Below are positions 42,960-53,697 of a DNA stretch of 64,000 nt, piece by piece. A program made the translations under genes and the position numbers. How positions within the stretch are numbered: position 1 is the stretch's first letter; the number at the start of each line of letters is the position of its first letter. The stretch comes from Ceratopteris richardii (lineage: Eukaryota; Streptophyta; Polypodiopsida; Polypodiales; Pteridaceae): assembly GCA_020310875.1 (NCBI GenBank), contig CM035420.1, forward strand, positions 187,576,380 through 187,640,379, given 5' to 3'. The notes under the pieces are model-generated. The model did not search any database. It had not been told where the DNA came from and worked only from the letters and a program-made list of their open reading frames with translations.

Positions 42960-43858
42960 CTATGGTAGCCTCTTTCCCTTTGATTCCTTGTATTTTGTAG
43001 CATTCTTCTCTAGTGTGGTTGTTAAGACCACAAATGTTGCATGGTGAGTTGTTGTAGGGTCTCCCCTTGGCTTGCTTTCCTCCTGTGCCCCTTTAGCTCC
43101 TCTTCCTCTTCGTGCATAATTAGCTTGAGAGGTACTAGCCTCTTCTTCATGCTTCTTGCTTTTACCTTTATCCTTAGCTTTATTCTTATGTGTATAGAGG
43201 GTAAAAGATTGGTTATCTCTTGAGCTGTCACCATTTCTGTTGAGCTTTGTCTCATGGGTGAAAAGTTTCCCCATCAAAGTGTCGAGATCAGTTATTTGCA
43301 TATCCATGTAGAGGTCCATTGCTTCGGTGAAGGACTCCCACTTGTCATCAACCTTGATTCCATTAATGATCTGCCTCACAATGTGTTCTTCTTCTATCTC
43401 TTCTCCAATGCTTGCAAGCTGGTGAGCCACATCTTTCATTTTGGTTACATAGTTAGCCACTCCTTGCTTTGGTTTTTATTTAGGGTTGTAAATTCCATCC
43501 ACAACTGATTTTCTTAGCTTGTGTTTGAGGAGAAATATGATGAAAGCACTTCCCAAGTCTCTTGGGAGGTCTTGCAATTCCTAACATGTGGTAACAAGAA
43601 ATCAGAAATTGAGTTTAGTAGATATGACCTGGCAAGAGAATTCTTTGCACACCATGTGGTCAACCTTTCTTGCTCCTCCTTTGAAGGTTTCTCCTCCTTT
43701 GAAGGTTGTTGCTTGCTCCTGAGAATTGGAATCTCTTCATCTCTTGAGATGTATCCATATAGACTTCTCCCTTGAAGGTAGGCTTGCATCCTTAGTGACC
43801 ATGCTGAGTAGTTGTTCTTGTCCAATTTGTCAATGAAGGATGGAAATCCATCTCCCAT
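42960..43858 (-). pseudogene. Copia internal 2: gag
   Basis: The ATG at 43858 gives MGDGFPSFIDKLDKNNYSAW, LTTWCAKNSLARSYLL, ETWEVLSSYFSSNT, then a shift near 43490 to NYVTKMKDVAHQLASIGEEI, EEHIVRQIINGIKVDDKWES and DTLMGKLFTHETKLNRN. The zinc knuckle CNICGLNNHTREEC is at about 43060-43010 in a further frame. Confidence 0.86.
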
Positions 43859-43883
43859 CTTGATTATTGTTTCTTAATACCAC

Positions 43884-44924
43884 TGTTGGAGGAGATGGTA
43901 GATAGTCAAAAGAGATGAAGTGGTGTAGCTAAATCCTGCTTCATACCTGTCGAGAATGATGATTGGAGAGTGTAGTAGGCCTCTTTGACTTGCTAATGAA
44001 CACAAATAATCATATATGTAGCTTGGAAGATGATCCACTAATGGTAGGATCAAAAGAGATAGGTTGGAAAAACTTGCTATTTTAGTTCATACACATGTCC
44101 AGTGTTTTGAACAATTCTTTGAGCACATAAGCAATTGCCTTAATTCCTTTTGAGAAACTCTAATTAACTTAGTATGCTAATGATCATGAGTTGTTTCATA
44201 AAAAATGATGGACTACATGCAGAGAAATGTGCTTAGCAATCCATAGCTCTATTCCGACATTTACGGGCTGCTACAGTTATGAGACCAGTGAGCAATGTAA
44301 TGCTAATATCTGAGGATCCCAAGAAGTAATGCTAATGAAACTTTTTAGGATTGTAATAGATAGTATGTTGATTCTATCATGCTTTAAATCATTGCAAATG
44401 ATCAACTACATGCAGAGAACAAGCTCTGACAAGATCACTGTTAGAGTTATGACAGAGAAGTGAAATGATAATGTAATGATCATATATGTATTAAAACATT
44501 TACAAATTCAATGTCATTGGCAATCAAACATTGCTCAATGTGTGAGAGCTGAGTGAGCTATGAGGTGAGCTCCCACTTCACAATGAGTGTACATCAAAAT
44601 GATCTTTGAACCTCGAGATGCACGTGGGTCTATTAGATCCTTCTTTTAAAGTCATACTTGGAGCCAAGGTTTGAATTCAAATTCAAACTTCCACCTAAAA
44701 GGTGAATGCTAACATCTAGGATAGATTCTCTCCTATCTCAACAACCAAGTGATACGCGATTTAGAGCTTCCTAATTCCTCGTGGGTATAATCCACTTTTA
44801 CAAGGATAAGTGTGAAGTACTTTTACAAGAGGTAGATCATATGAAGCCTTTCTAAGGTTATGCCAATAAGATAATCATGAGCTAGTTAACCAAGTATGTG
44901 GGCTTGGTTTTTAGTGCACCGACA
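43884..44924 (-). repeat. Copia LTR3 (right)
   Basis: About 1041 bp, TGTTGGAGGAG to TGCACCGACA on the plus strand, very similar to LTR2 throughout. It is the 5' LTR of internal 2; the primer site next to it has decayed to TGGTATTA. ACATT follows. Confidence 0.9.
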
Positions 44925-45950
44925 ACATTCAATAGCTAGAGCTTCAAGATAGCGTATAACCATTAAAGTCACAATATGTTTCAGAGAATCCTCACCATTG
45001 GATAGATTTGATCTTTAAGTATCCTCAACGAGCCAAGGCTGCTGTTGATTCAACCAATTTCTTTTCTACCTTACCTGCGAAAGTGCTGTTGACATTGATG
45101 CAATACAAGGTCCTAGATGAAATCTTCAATTCTGGCCCAAATCAATCATTTTAAACAAATACCTCGATAGCTTTTTCAGAAGCCGCACCCCAAACGAAAG
45201 TGGCACCAAAAGGCTCCTGCTGTGCACATTTTGAGACAACAATGTGCTCATCCCTCAAGAAATAAGATCAATCTCTTATACTATCTCACAAATCGTCGCA
45301 TCGCATGAGCAAATTCTAGTTATACGAGCCAACCAGTTGCTGAAGGCACGTTCCTATAATAGATATATAACTTGAAGATTTCCTAATAGAAGCTTGAAAT
45401 TCTTCTTATGTGACAAAAAAGAATTGTCTCAATACATGAAGGATTACATGGAAGAGCACAAATAAATGCGCAAGCTTGAGTAAGGATAGACGAATCCTAT
45501 TGAAAAAAGGTTAAGATGATGTAGTTGCAATCTGGTGCCCGCTACGGTTGCTTCTTATGGAGTTAGGCGATAGGATTTTTGAATAATTTTTATGCTTTGC
45601 CCTAATGCCCATGTCCCACTCCCAAATTGGGTGACACCCTGGTCAAGTCCACATTTAGGCGATGCTCAATCCACTCTCCAAATTTGGGGACACCTTTCCA
45701 AAATTAGGTAATTTTTTATTTTTCTTGGCCCTGGCAAAAGACACAGGTGCCCAAAAACACCCGCTAAAAATAAAAGCATGCCAAATATAGACATTCTACA
45801 TCACTTTGGGGACTTATATAATCTATCCTCATCATGTTAAGAGGCCATCAAGAGATTTGTATGATAGTCATTGAGTAGTGAGAGAGATTCGAACGTGTTG
45901 CTTGCATGAAGATTCGCTATGTGGATGTTTTCTAATGCGGGGAGTGCATA
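44925..45950. other. Right flank of copia array, no gene recognised
   Basis: Broken plus frames give phrases such as IFKYPQRAKAAVDSTNFFST that I cannot assign. Positions 45600-45730 repeat CCAAATT(T)GGG words. A TATA-like TTATATAATC lies near 45820. By position it may be the continuation of gypsy D beyond the copia insertion, or 3' sequence of gypsy F. Confidence 0.4.
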
Positions 45951-45959
45951 AGTGCAAGG

Positions 45960-46330
45960 AAAAGGTGCGAGTGGAGGTGTGCTAGAATGCATGGTTGGGT
46001 GGAGGTGGAGTGCATATGTGAACCTGAAGGGGTAACTAAGATGGTGGGGGAAGGTGAGCTTGGTGATGGCATAGGAGGAGGTATGGGGATAGGTGGGACA
46101 TGTATAGGTGTATGATGAGGTTGAATCGAAGGTGAAAGTGGTGAAGGAATTTGGATAGGAGGTGATGCATGTGGAGTGGTAATAGTAGGAGGAAATGGTG
46201 GTGGTGTGGGTGGATTATATGAAGCACTATGGTGAGTGCGAACCTGAGGATTAGGAGTCCTTTTTCGTACATATGTATGTGAAGAAGAAGGGGGATGAGT
46301 ACCTTTTGCTTCAGCATAACCTTGATCACC
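45960..46330 (-). pseudogene. Pro-rich tail of gypsy F accessory ORF
   Basis: A minus frame beginning PIGDQGYAEAKGTHPPSS runs through YVRKRTPNPQ and then about 70 residues rich in Pro, Ser and His (NPPTPPPFPPTITTPHASPP). It follows the accessory ORF after two frame changes. It resembles in composition the Pro-coding array at the 3' end of gypsy D. Confidence 0.5.
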
Positions 46331-46372
46331 AATTGGAAGGGCTCATATGTCTTCTAATGAGTTGCCTTTTAC

Positions 46373-47161
46373 TCATGCTCGTTTTACCAGGAGTTTCTTT
46401 CTCAGAGGAGTGAATGGATTTCGCTTCATGGAAGATGGTTGACCCACATTCTTTTGTATTTCCGTAAGCCTCGAAGGTAAATTCTTTAGCCACAAGAGTA
46501 TTATAGAAGAGTATACGTGAAATTTCTTTACATCTTTTTGTACCTGTATTGCATGCCTTTTCCTTTTTTCCATGATGGACGCCCATATTAGATGATGGAA
46601 GGGATATGGACGCACCCAGGCAAGACATAAAAGCGCGTCGCAAGCAACCATATTGTTGAATGGAAACTTGGATTCGACCCTTCTTAAGAGGATAAAATAT
46701 TGGCATGCACATAAAAGATGATAGTACCTTTCTGAGAGGTCGTTGGTAGTGAACAACTTCACACATTGCTCACATACCTTGCTTGCGTCGACTCTTGAGT
46801 ATGATCTCCCTAGCATGAGCCGTTTTGACTCTTTCATCCCCACAACTTTGTTTACCATTTTCTTGGTAAGAGTTCCCGCTGTAAAGTGGGGAAAGGACTC
46901 GAAGAAGTCAATCACCTCGTCTGTTGCAATATTTTTGGTAAGTGGTACTTAGGCAATCTCCATGAGGTGCATAGTATGCAACTCATCCTCTGTGAAGATC
47001 TCTTCCAATGATGCTAGTGGAAGAGAATCGTGGGCGATCAATGTGAGTGAATCTTCTCCTTCACTTGATGACTGGGCTTAATCAGAACCTTGCTGACATG
47101 GTTCATCATCGGAGTCATAATGATTGCTGCTCATAGAATTCTTTAAAGATGAATGAGACAT
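46373..47161 (-). pseudogene. Accessory ORF behind integrase (Athila env-like position)
   Basis: The ATG at 47161 starts MSHSSLKNSMSSNHYDSDDE. A TAA follows GSD (near 47080), then an acidic stretch and SLEEIFTEDELHTMHLMEIA, a one-base shift near 46950, and a 180-codon open frame (VIDFFESFPHFTAGTLTKKM, SKVCEQCVKLFTTNDLSERY, CQYFILLRRVESKFPFNN, HHLIWASIMEKRKRHAIQ). I recognise no domain. There is no signal peptide and no clear membrane span. Many Athila/Tat elements carry an extra ORF, called env-like, in this place; equating the two is inference from position. The starts of the same ORF survive in gypsy C and element A. Confidence 0.6.
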
Positions 47162-47639
47162 GTGACTTTGCTAATAGTTGGATGCTTTTGTCTTCTTCGT
47201 GAATGCCCACCTTGTAGGTTCTTAGATTTTCACACTTGAATAAGACGAGGCTTTTTAAGAAGCAAGAACAACGAACTCCTGTTGCTGCTGATTCTGATAA
47301 CAAATCTAAGGTCAATTTTCAGCTAATAACAAATGGAAGGTCAATTTTTAGTCGATTGTTCATTCAAAAGGTGAAGAAAATGGCCAAAACATTCAAAGGT
47401 GCTGCTAATCTATAGGCTGCTGCTGCGCTCCATCTAAACCGGTCGTCGGCTTGCAGATCGGTGAAGAACTGAAATGGCGATCGATCGACTTACTCTAGGC
47501 GACTTTTCAAGTAGATCGATCAAGAGAATTGCCCGCCCACATCATGAACGCACCTGGACTCTTCAAGCAAAGAAAAGAGACTTCCCATATCTTGCATTGG
47601 ATGAAAATCGATTCAACTAAGAAAATCGATTCAACTACG

Positions 47640-47995
47640 CGACTAGAAGAACAAAGTCGACTATCTTATGGAGATGTTAAAAAAATCGACCTATTGACAT
47701 AAACCACTTGACCAAAAAAAATTGACATTTTTGAAAAAAAATCGACCTTTTTATGATCTTGTAAAAAAATCGACCTATCCATTTGACAAAAAAAAATCGA
47801 CTTTTTTGGAAAAAAATCGACCTATAAACTTGACAAAAAAAAAAATCAACTTTTTTTTTTTTTTATGAACTCGAAAAAAAATCGACCTATCACCAAAAAA
47901 ATCGACTTTTTTATGGGAACTTATTTAACCCACCAGAAAGTTGACTTGCTCCTAAATCGACTCATTAGTTTAAAAAAAAAAAAAAAAAAAAAAAA
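47640..47995 (-). repeat. GTCGA array of gypsy F with A/T homopolymers
   Basis: On the plus strand it reads AAAAAATCGACCT repeatedly (at least ten times). It ends in a 24-base A run (47972-47995). It is the counterpart of 30906-31270 in gypsy C. Confidence 0.85.
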
Positions 47996-48303
47996 GACTT
48001 ATGTACTATCTCAAAAATCACTCAGACTTTTGTGGTTGAGATATAGTGGTCGGTATTCTGGTATTCTAAGCAAAATAACAACCTTGGTGATATTATGCTT
48101 GGGCTATGCTTGACAAGAAATGGGTCCTTCATATGCTAGACTCGTTTTTTAGACTTTTTGGGAAGAGTTTATTTTATACACAATTGTGACTGAATCCTTC
48201 AAGTGATGGATTGGATGGGTTTTATTGATGCGGACTAGAGTAAGTCTAATAGAGCATAAGGAGGGGACATCGTATGTACAGAGTTCCTATAGTAGAGATT
48301 ATC

Positions 48304-49310
48304 TCATTCTGATTCTTGGTAGGGTTTGAGACATGAACTGTTCACCAAAGGAATTTGGGTTCCTTCAAGTGTGGAGAGACGTACCGCACCTTGGGGAAGG
48401 ATCTCTGTTGCCTTGTAAGGACTCGTCCATCCGGTGGATAACTTCTTTTCTTTCTTATTGTACAAGCTTGGTTGATATAGAAGCACCAACGATCCTTCTT
48501 TGATTTCTGTCTTTCACAAATTTTTGTCGTGCCATGCTTTCCGCTTCATCTACTCTTTCTCGAGAGTTGAATCTGCTATTGTTCTCTTTTCCTCGAGTTG
48601 ATGTAATCGGTTCATATTGATGTTACTTATGACTTGCAAATTATCAATCCTTGGATGTCCCACTCTGCCTGATCCTTTTAGAAATTCTAACGGAGCTATT
48701 GCTTCAAGACCATATACTAATTGGAAGGGAGTATGTTTCGTGGTTACCTTGAATGTCCTCTTGTACGCCCATACCACACCTAGGTAGGTAGTGCCCCATG
48801 TCAAGGGATGGAGATAGCACATTTTCCTCAAGAGAGAGAGAGATGAGTACCTTGTTGGTGCTTTCTGCTTGACCATTGGCTCGTGGGTAATATGCATATG
48901 ATTTTTTGTGGAAAATTTTGTACTTCATAAATATTTCAGTTAGGGTTTTGTTGATAAAATGAGATCCTTGGTCACTTGTAACTTCAATTGGACAGCCATA
49001 CCTGCAGAAAATATTTTCATACAAGAAAGAGGCTACCGTATGAGAAGTGCAATCTTTTGTCGCCAGAACTTATGCCCATTTGGTTGCGTAATCAGTGGCC
49101 AACAATAAATACTTCACCTTCGAGGGAGAAGTGATGGGATAGATTGGCCCAACAAAATCTAATACCCATTTTCCAAATGGTCTCCATGATAAAGAAATTT
49201 GCAAGGGTTGTTGAGCTTACTCGGTTTTGGTGCACAACGTTGGCAAGTGTTGCTTGTCTTTGCATATTTTGTTGCATCTCAAAAAAGATAAGGCCACCAT
49301 AATCCTCCAT
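48304..49310 (-). pseudogene. Gypsy F integrase
   Basis: Broken frames: [12 protein letters not shown] (first Asp, about 49150), ATDYATKWA, then 49024 onward SFLYENIFCRYGCPIEVTSD with SDQGSHF (second Asp), YYPRANGQAESTNKVL (Glu), AYKRTFKVTTKHTPFQLVYG and the C-terminal WTSPYKATEILPQGAVRLST, an SH3-like tail. No chromodomain follows. At least three shifts and stops disrupt it. Confidence 0.83.
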
Positions 49311-49407
49311 GTAAAATCCGATGAGCTGTTATGTGACCTGGATAGTGGCATGCAACTTTTCCTCCATGGGCTTCTTCTAGTATTTGCTGTACTTCATGTG
49401 GTAGGAC

Positions 49408-50030
49408 TCATCTCCTATAGATCCCATCATATCCTACTCGGAACAGAGTATTTTGAACGATTGAAAAATTCTTACTTTTTAGGAGCAATCTTCTTCGTTC
49501 GAGTGGTGTGAGATTAGGTGGGTAGGTTCCCATAGTTAACAAATGATGAACATCCTGGTACCAAGTAGGATAAGTGCTTATCTGAAATAAAAATTGATTT
49601 GGGAGGTTGTCTTCTATGCCCGTAACTGGTTCCGGATGTCCTTTAATCCTTGAAAGGTGATCTTCCACTACATGGTGCTTCCCAGGTCGTTGTACGAGTT
49701 CGAAGTTGAATTCTTGGAATAAGAGTAGCTAGCTCCACACTCTTCCATAGATGTTTGGCTTGTTTAGCAAATATTTGATTGCTTGATGATCGGTGATGGC
49801 AGTGAAGTGAATTCCCAACAAATAATGACGAAACGTCTTGAGGGCGAAAACAATAGCGAGTGCTTCTCTTTCAGTAGTACTATAGTTGCTCTCTGCTTTA
49901 GTTAAAATTCTGCTAGCATAGTAAATGGGTCAATCAAGTTTATGTTCTTTGCTAGGTTGTGTGAGTATGGCTCCTACCGCTATAGAACTTGCATCCACGT
50001 GAACATGGAATGTAGCATTCCAATCTGGTG
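49408..50030 (-). pseudogene. Gypsy F RNase H and connection to integrase
   Basis: FHVHVDASSIAVGAILTQPS (Asp), stop after HKLD, YSTTEREALAIVFALKTFRH (Glu), FTAITDHQAIKYLLNKPN (Asp), HHVVEDHLSRIKGHPEPV, then LTPLERRRLLLKSKNFSIVQ leading to the integrase zinc domain. Interrupted by two stops. Confidence 0.82.
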
Positions 50031-50870
50031 CTATTAAAATAGGTGCACGCAGCACTAATAAGTTTGGTTTTAGAAGGGTGAATGCATTATCTTCTACTTC
50101 AATCCAGTGGAAGGGTACCGTTTTGCTCACGAGCCTAGAGAGGGGCTTAGTTATCTCAACATACATTTTTATGAACTTGCAATGATAGCGGGTGTGTCCT
50201 AAGAAACTCTGGATTTCCTTTGCATTAATGGGTTTGGGCATATGAAGTATTGCTTTGATTTTATCAGGATCGGGAGCCATACCTTTTTCTGAGACTATGT
50301 GACCCAAGAGTGTCCCTTCGGTCACCAAAAAGTGACATTTGTTTGGATTGAGTTTCAATTTGGCTTCTCTGCAAGCACTAAAAACCTGTTCCAATTGACA
50401 AAGATGATCAGTGAAGTTTTCTACTGGAGTAGAATATAGAGTGCTTGAAAAGGTGGAGAAGTCGTCCATAAAGATTCTCAAGAATTTTGGCAACAATGAT
50501 CGGAAGATTGAGTAAACCACTCGATTGAAAGAGGAAGGAGCATTGCATAATCCAAAAGCCATCTTAGTATATACATACGTACCCCATGGAGTTACAAATG
50601 CAGTTTTAGCTTGGTCCTTTGGATGGATGAACACTTGGTTGTATTTGCTAAATCCATCCATGAAACTATATAAAACATGACCAGCCAGATCTTTCAAAAC
50701 TTGTTCTGAAAATGGGGTTGGAAACCCATCGAGAATCGTAACCTTGTTGAGAGCCCGAAAATCGACACAAACACGAATCTTGTTGGATTGCTTCTTTTGG
50801 ACTATTACCATCGATGATAACCATTTAGAATGCTCCACTCCACTGGGACAATGATCCTTGCATCCTCTAG
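50030..50870 (-). pseudogene. Gypsy F reverse transcriptase, long open frame
   Basis: Open for 302 codons from 50838 to 49930, together with the start of RNase H. It shows KIRVCVDFRALNKVTILDGF, FMDGFSKYNQVFIHPKDQAK (first Asp), TKMAFGLCNAPSSFNRVV, FLRIFMDDFSTF (catalytic MDD), KLNPNKCHFLVTEGTLLGHI and HMPKPINAKEIQSFLGHTRY. It is the best RT in the window; the preceding frame (ending NGYHRW) overlaps it by a one-base shift near 50820. Confidence 0.9.
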
Positions 50871-51614
50871 CTTTTCTATTTCTTTTTTGACCGCTTCTGC
50901 ATACTTTTGATTAAGTCGATAAATCCTTCCTCTTATTGGCTTAGCATCATGAATCAGTGGAATAAAAATGCTCTCCAAGATAACAAGAATTCCTTCTAAG
51001 TCATGGTAACTCCATGCAAACACATCCTTGAAATCTTGCATGAAACTGGTTACCTGATGGAGCAAGGACGGATGATCCCAAAGCCATGTTGCTAGTAAGA
51101 TTGGTTGTGAATGCTCCTCATTTCCAAGATTGACTTGTCTTACAAGTTGAGATGTCATGGCTGATTCTTCGTTTTGGTCTTCAAAAATGCATTGTGGATA
51201 GGCCGGAGATTCCTTTATGTTGATCTTTGATTCCTTTTCTTTCATCCATGAAGGTGAAAGCTCTTTCATCCACTGTATGTTGGATGGTATCGGTAAGTCG
51301 TCTACTGGAGCTCTTTTCTCCTTTCCTTGGGTCAAATCCTTCGAAACTCCTTTCTTTCCTCTCCTCAAGTCCATGGCCGGTTCTCCAATCCCAAGAGTTT
51401 CTACCTGTTCAGATTCCCCTTCACAAATAGATATGCCATAACATGGAAAGGCTTCCATCCATTCCAAAAGATCTTGGTCATCGTTTATTTCAATTTCATT
51501 ACATGCTTCCGCGATAGAAATGTGTTGTTCTTCGAGAATAGTGAAAGAATGAGCATTACCTCCATGAGATCCTTTCGGATCTAAATGTACTTGTTTCTGT
51601 ATTTGCCCCGGCAC
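50850..51614 (-). pseudogene. Gypsy F protease-RT linker
   Basis: 269-codon frame: VHLDPKGSHGGNAHSFTILE, an acidic, charged stretch (EINDDQDLLEWMEAFPCYGI), then VTSFMQDFKDVFAWSYHDLE, KPIRGRIYRLNQKYAEAVKK and ARIIVPVEW, the standard entry to gypsy RT. LL-WME and DVFAWSY are typical of plant gypsy elements. Confidence 0.8.
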
Positions 51615-52022
51615 GTTAACTAAAATAATATCATTTCCCTAATCATGCATGGCTTGGATGTGCCTTAGCCATGGCCTCCCTATGAGTAGAGGAAAGGCTC
51701 CATTGACTTGCGATAGATTTAACACCACAAATTCTAGAAAAAATGTCGGCCCGTCCATCTCTACCAGTATCTTTTCCACAATACCAAGAGGTTTAACTCG
51801 ACTCTGGTCAGTCAAGGTTATTGTGAACTTTGCTTCACCTCAAAGTTGGAGTTCAAGTGATTTGAGGGTAAAATCTGGCATGAGATTTATGCCTGAATCT
51901 CCATCGATTATTACTCCATTTATAGTTATTCCATATATAGTGAATGATAGACATGGACTCCTCAAGTCGGTTAGAGAGTTGGTTGATACCTTTGTGAAGT
52001 TCTCAGAAATTGAAGCTTTCAT
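51600..52022 (-). pseudogene. Gypsy F protease
   Basis: TINGVIIDGDSGINLMPDFT (active-site region), stop after LELQL, FTITLTDQSRVKPLGIVEKI, FFLEFVVLNLSQVNGAFPLL and IGRPWLRHIQAMHD then a stop. Compared with DGGSG in gypsy C and D, this copy has DGDSG. Confidence 0.8.
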
Positions 52023-52330
52023 CAGTGTGGAGTGTGCCCACCACTTATTGCAAGCATTGTCGGAGGAGACAATGTCTCTATGATCCCTATAACTTCACTT
52101 CTAAATCTTTCATCGAGTCTTAATAGATCATACAATGATACTTGTTGGAAGGTGTTCTTTAATATCTCCTCAGTTTTGATGATGGATGGTATTGGCGAAG
52201 GTAGAGGAGGCTTGTTAGATGAATGGAGTTCCCTCATCGTCTCTTCAAAAACCTTGTTTATTTCCTGCAAAACTTCAGAATTTTTCGTACTTGAGTCTTT
52301 TTCTTGAAGGACCCTTGCTTCTGCTTTCTT
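52022..52330 (-). pseudogene. Gypsy F segment between gag and protease
   Basis: MQEINKVFEETMRELHSSNK, ILKNTFQQVSLYDLLRLDER, FRSEVIGIIETLSPPT. Helical and charged, with no named domain. The same segment is readable in gypsy D (NTYQRVSLYSLLSMSPRFRG), so it is a conserved family feature. Confidence 0.65.
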
Positions 52331-52453
52331 TTTCTGGGCTCTAGTCTACACCCCTTGTTCTTGATCCATTTCTTGCAACGCCACCACTCTAGCTTCTGGA
52401 CTTGGGCTGAAACATGGGTTTGCATTGAGTTCTTGATTTCCTTCTTCTCTCTG

Positions 52454-53625
52454 TTATGAATCAGGTTTTAACTTTGGAGCATAGCTTGGGGTTTCTTTTT
52501 CTGGTCCATGATTGTGCAGGGAAACATCTCCATGAAGTTGACCAAGATCACTTAATGGAGTGGCATGAATATGGGCAAAAGAGTCGATTTCAAAAACTCT
52601 TCTATTTTCCTGAATTGGGTTATCCTGGGAAAATAAGTCGACTTCAAAAATTCGACTATTTTTAAGTAGACTATTTTTAAAAGTTTGGGAAACTTCAAGT
52701 TGATCATTTTCCAAAAATTGGTCTACTTTATGAACGTGGTCATTTTTACAAAGTTGGTCAAATTTTTTAGTCACTTGCCCATCTTTTAAGTCGACTTCAT
52801 GAACTTGACCATTTTTAAAAAATGGGTCAACTTCTTTAGGTGGAAAAAATCGTCCACATTGCCGAGGGGCATTATACATATTAAGGTCCTCTTTCTGAGA
52901 TAAGTGCCACTGTGAGTGTACATGAGAAAATTGGATACATGGATAATTAAGAGTGTTGCTCTCTTCTCTCTTACTTGAATGAATTGCTGGTTGCTTTTTT
53001 CCCTTATTGGCGGAGATAACATTGATTTGGTAGGATGGAGCTAATCCACTTGTAGAAGCCTTCTGCTTCGGACAGGCCTTCGAATAATGATCTATTGTAT
53101 CGAGGCAAAACCTGCAAGGTCGAGACCCTTCTGGGAGGGAGCATTTTCCTTGAAAATGCCCATATTCGCCACATCTATAGCACATGATAGGACGAGCTGG
53201 TCTTCTAAATGGAGGTTTTCTTTTGTTGGAGGAGTTTACATGAGGAGTGGTATACATGCTTTCGACCTGAAATCTTGGAGTTGGTAATAGGGGCTGATGT
53301 ACAGATATACTTGGTGATGCCCAATTTGCTTGCATACCCTTGAGAAAATAGCAATCCCTTGCTTCATGGCCTGGTTTTCCACAAAATTGACACACCAACC
53401 TCTCGGGACTATCTTGAGAAGAATGTCCTAATTTCCTACATAAGGTGCACCAAATCGATGTTTTTACCTCTTTTTGCGTTCTAAGCTCCTCCAATTCTTG
53501 TCGTAGTAGAGCTAGCGCTTCATCCCTTCCTTGCCAAGCAGCTTTTCCTTCTTGCAAGGTTTTTTGTAACTTCAAGGCTTCTAACTCTCTTCTTAGTTTG
53601 CGAGAGGATCACTTGTGAATTCAGC
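52454..53625 (-). pseudogene. Gypsy F gag, N-terminus missing
   Basis: 373 codons open from 53575. It shows a coiled-coil-like part (LALLRQELEELRTQKEVK), knuckles WCTLCRKLGHSSQDS (last Cys lost), CQFCGKPGHEARDC, CYRCGEYGHFQGKC and CRFCLDTIDHYSKAC. Then comes a spacer and the repeated tail (KEVDPFFKNGQVHEVDLKDG, HVHKVDQFLENDQLEVSQTF) to HGPEKETPSYAPKLKPDS. Sequence before 53575 continues the gag of gypsy C back to about 53625 and then changes abruptly. The gag capsid part is therefore deleted. Confidence 0.85.
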
Positions 53626-53697
53626 TTTCATGGAACATAACTACAGAATTCCAAACGAGAGAAAGATCAATATCAACACTTATTATCATCTTTCATG

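Larger units (their letters stand above)
27171..44924 (-). mobile_element. Tandem copia array: LTR-internal-LTR-internal-LTR
   Basis: Three LTRs of the same family (LTR1 27171-27225 plus about 32603-33596; LTR2 38506-39556; LTR3 43884-44924) alternate with two internal regions of the same element in the same orientation. Each internal region has its own primer-site position, gag, protease, integrase, RT and RNase H, and a GGGGGAG polypurine tract. Flanks are GCATT on the left and ACATT on the right, a likely target duplication of the whole array with one change. LTR1 is split by gypsy C. Both internal copies carry frameshifts and stops. Confidence 0.88.
45950..53625 (-). mobile_element. Gypsy F: Athila-like element with accessory 3' ORF
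   Basis: Order on the minus strand: gag (53625-52454), pre-protease segment, protease (52022-51600), long linker, RT (50870-49930), RNase H, integrase (49310-48304), non-coding GTCGA array (47960-47640), accessory ORF (47161-46373) and Pro-rich tail to about 45960. The RT has IFMDDFS, the form known from Athila RTs. The gag start and 5' LTR are lost at a junction near 53625, and no 3' LTR is found, so it is incomplete at both ends. Confidence 0.82.

Noticed and set aside
45001-45300. Broken plus-strand frame with IFKYPQRAKAAVDSTNFFST
   Set aside because: Looked protein-like but could not be assigned to any family, and it carries stops. Not reported as a gene.
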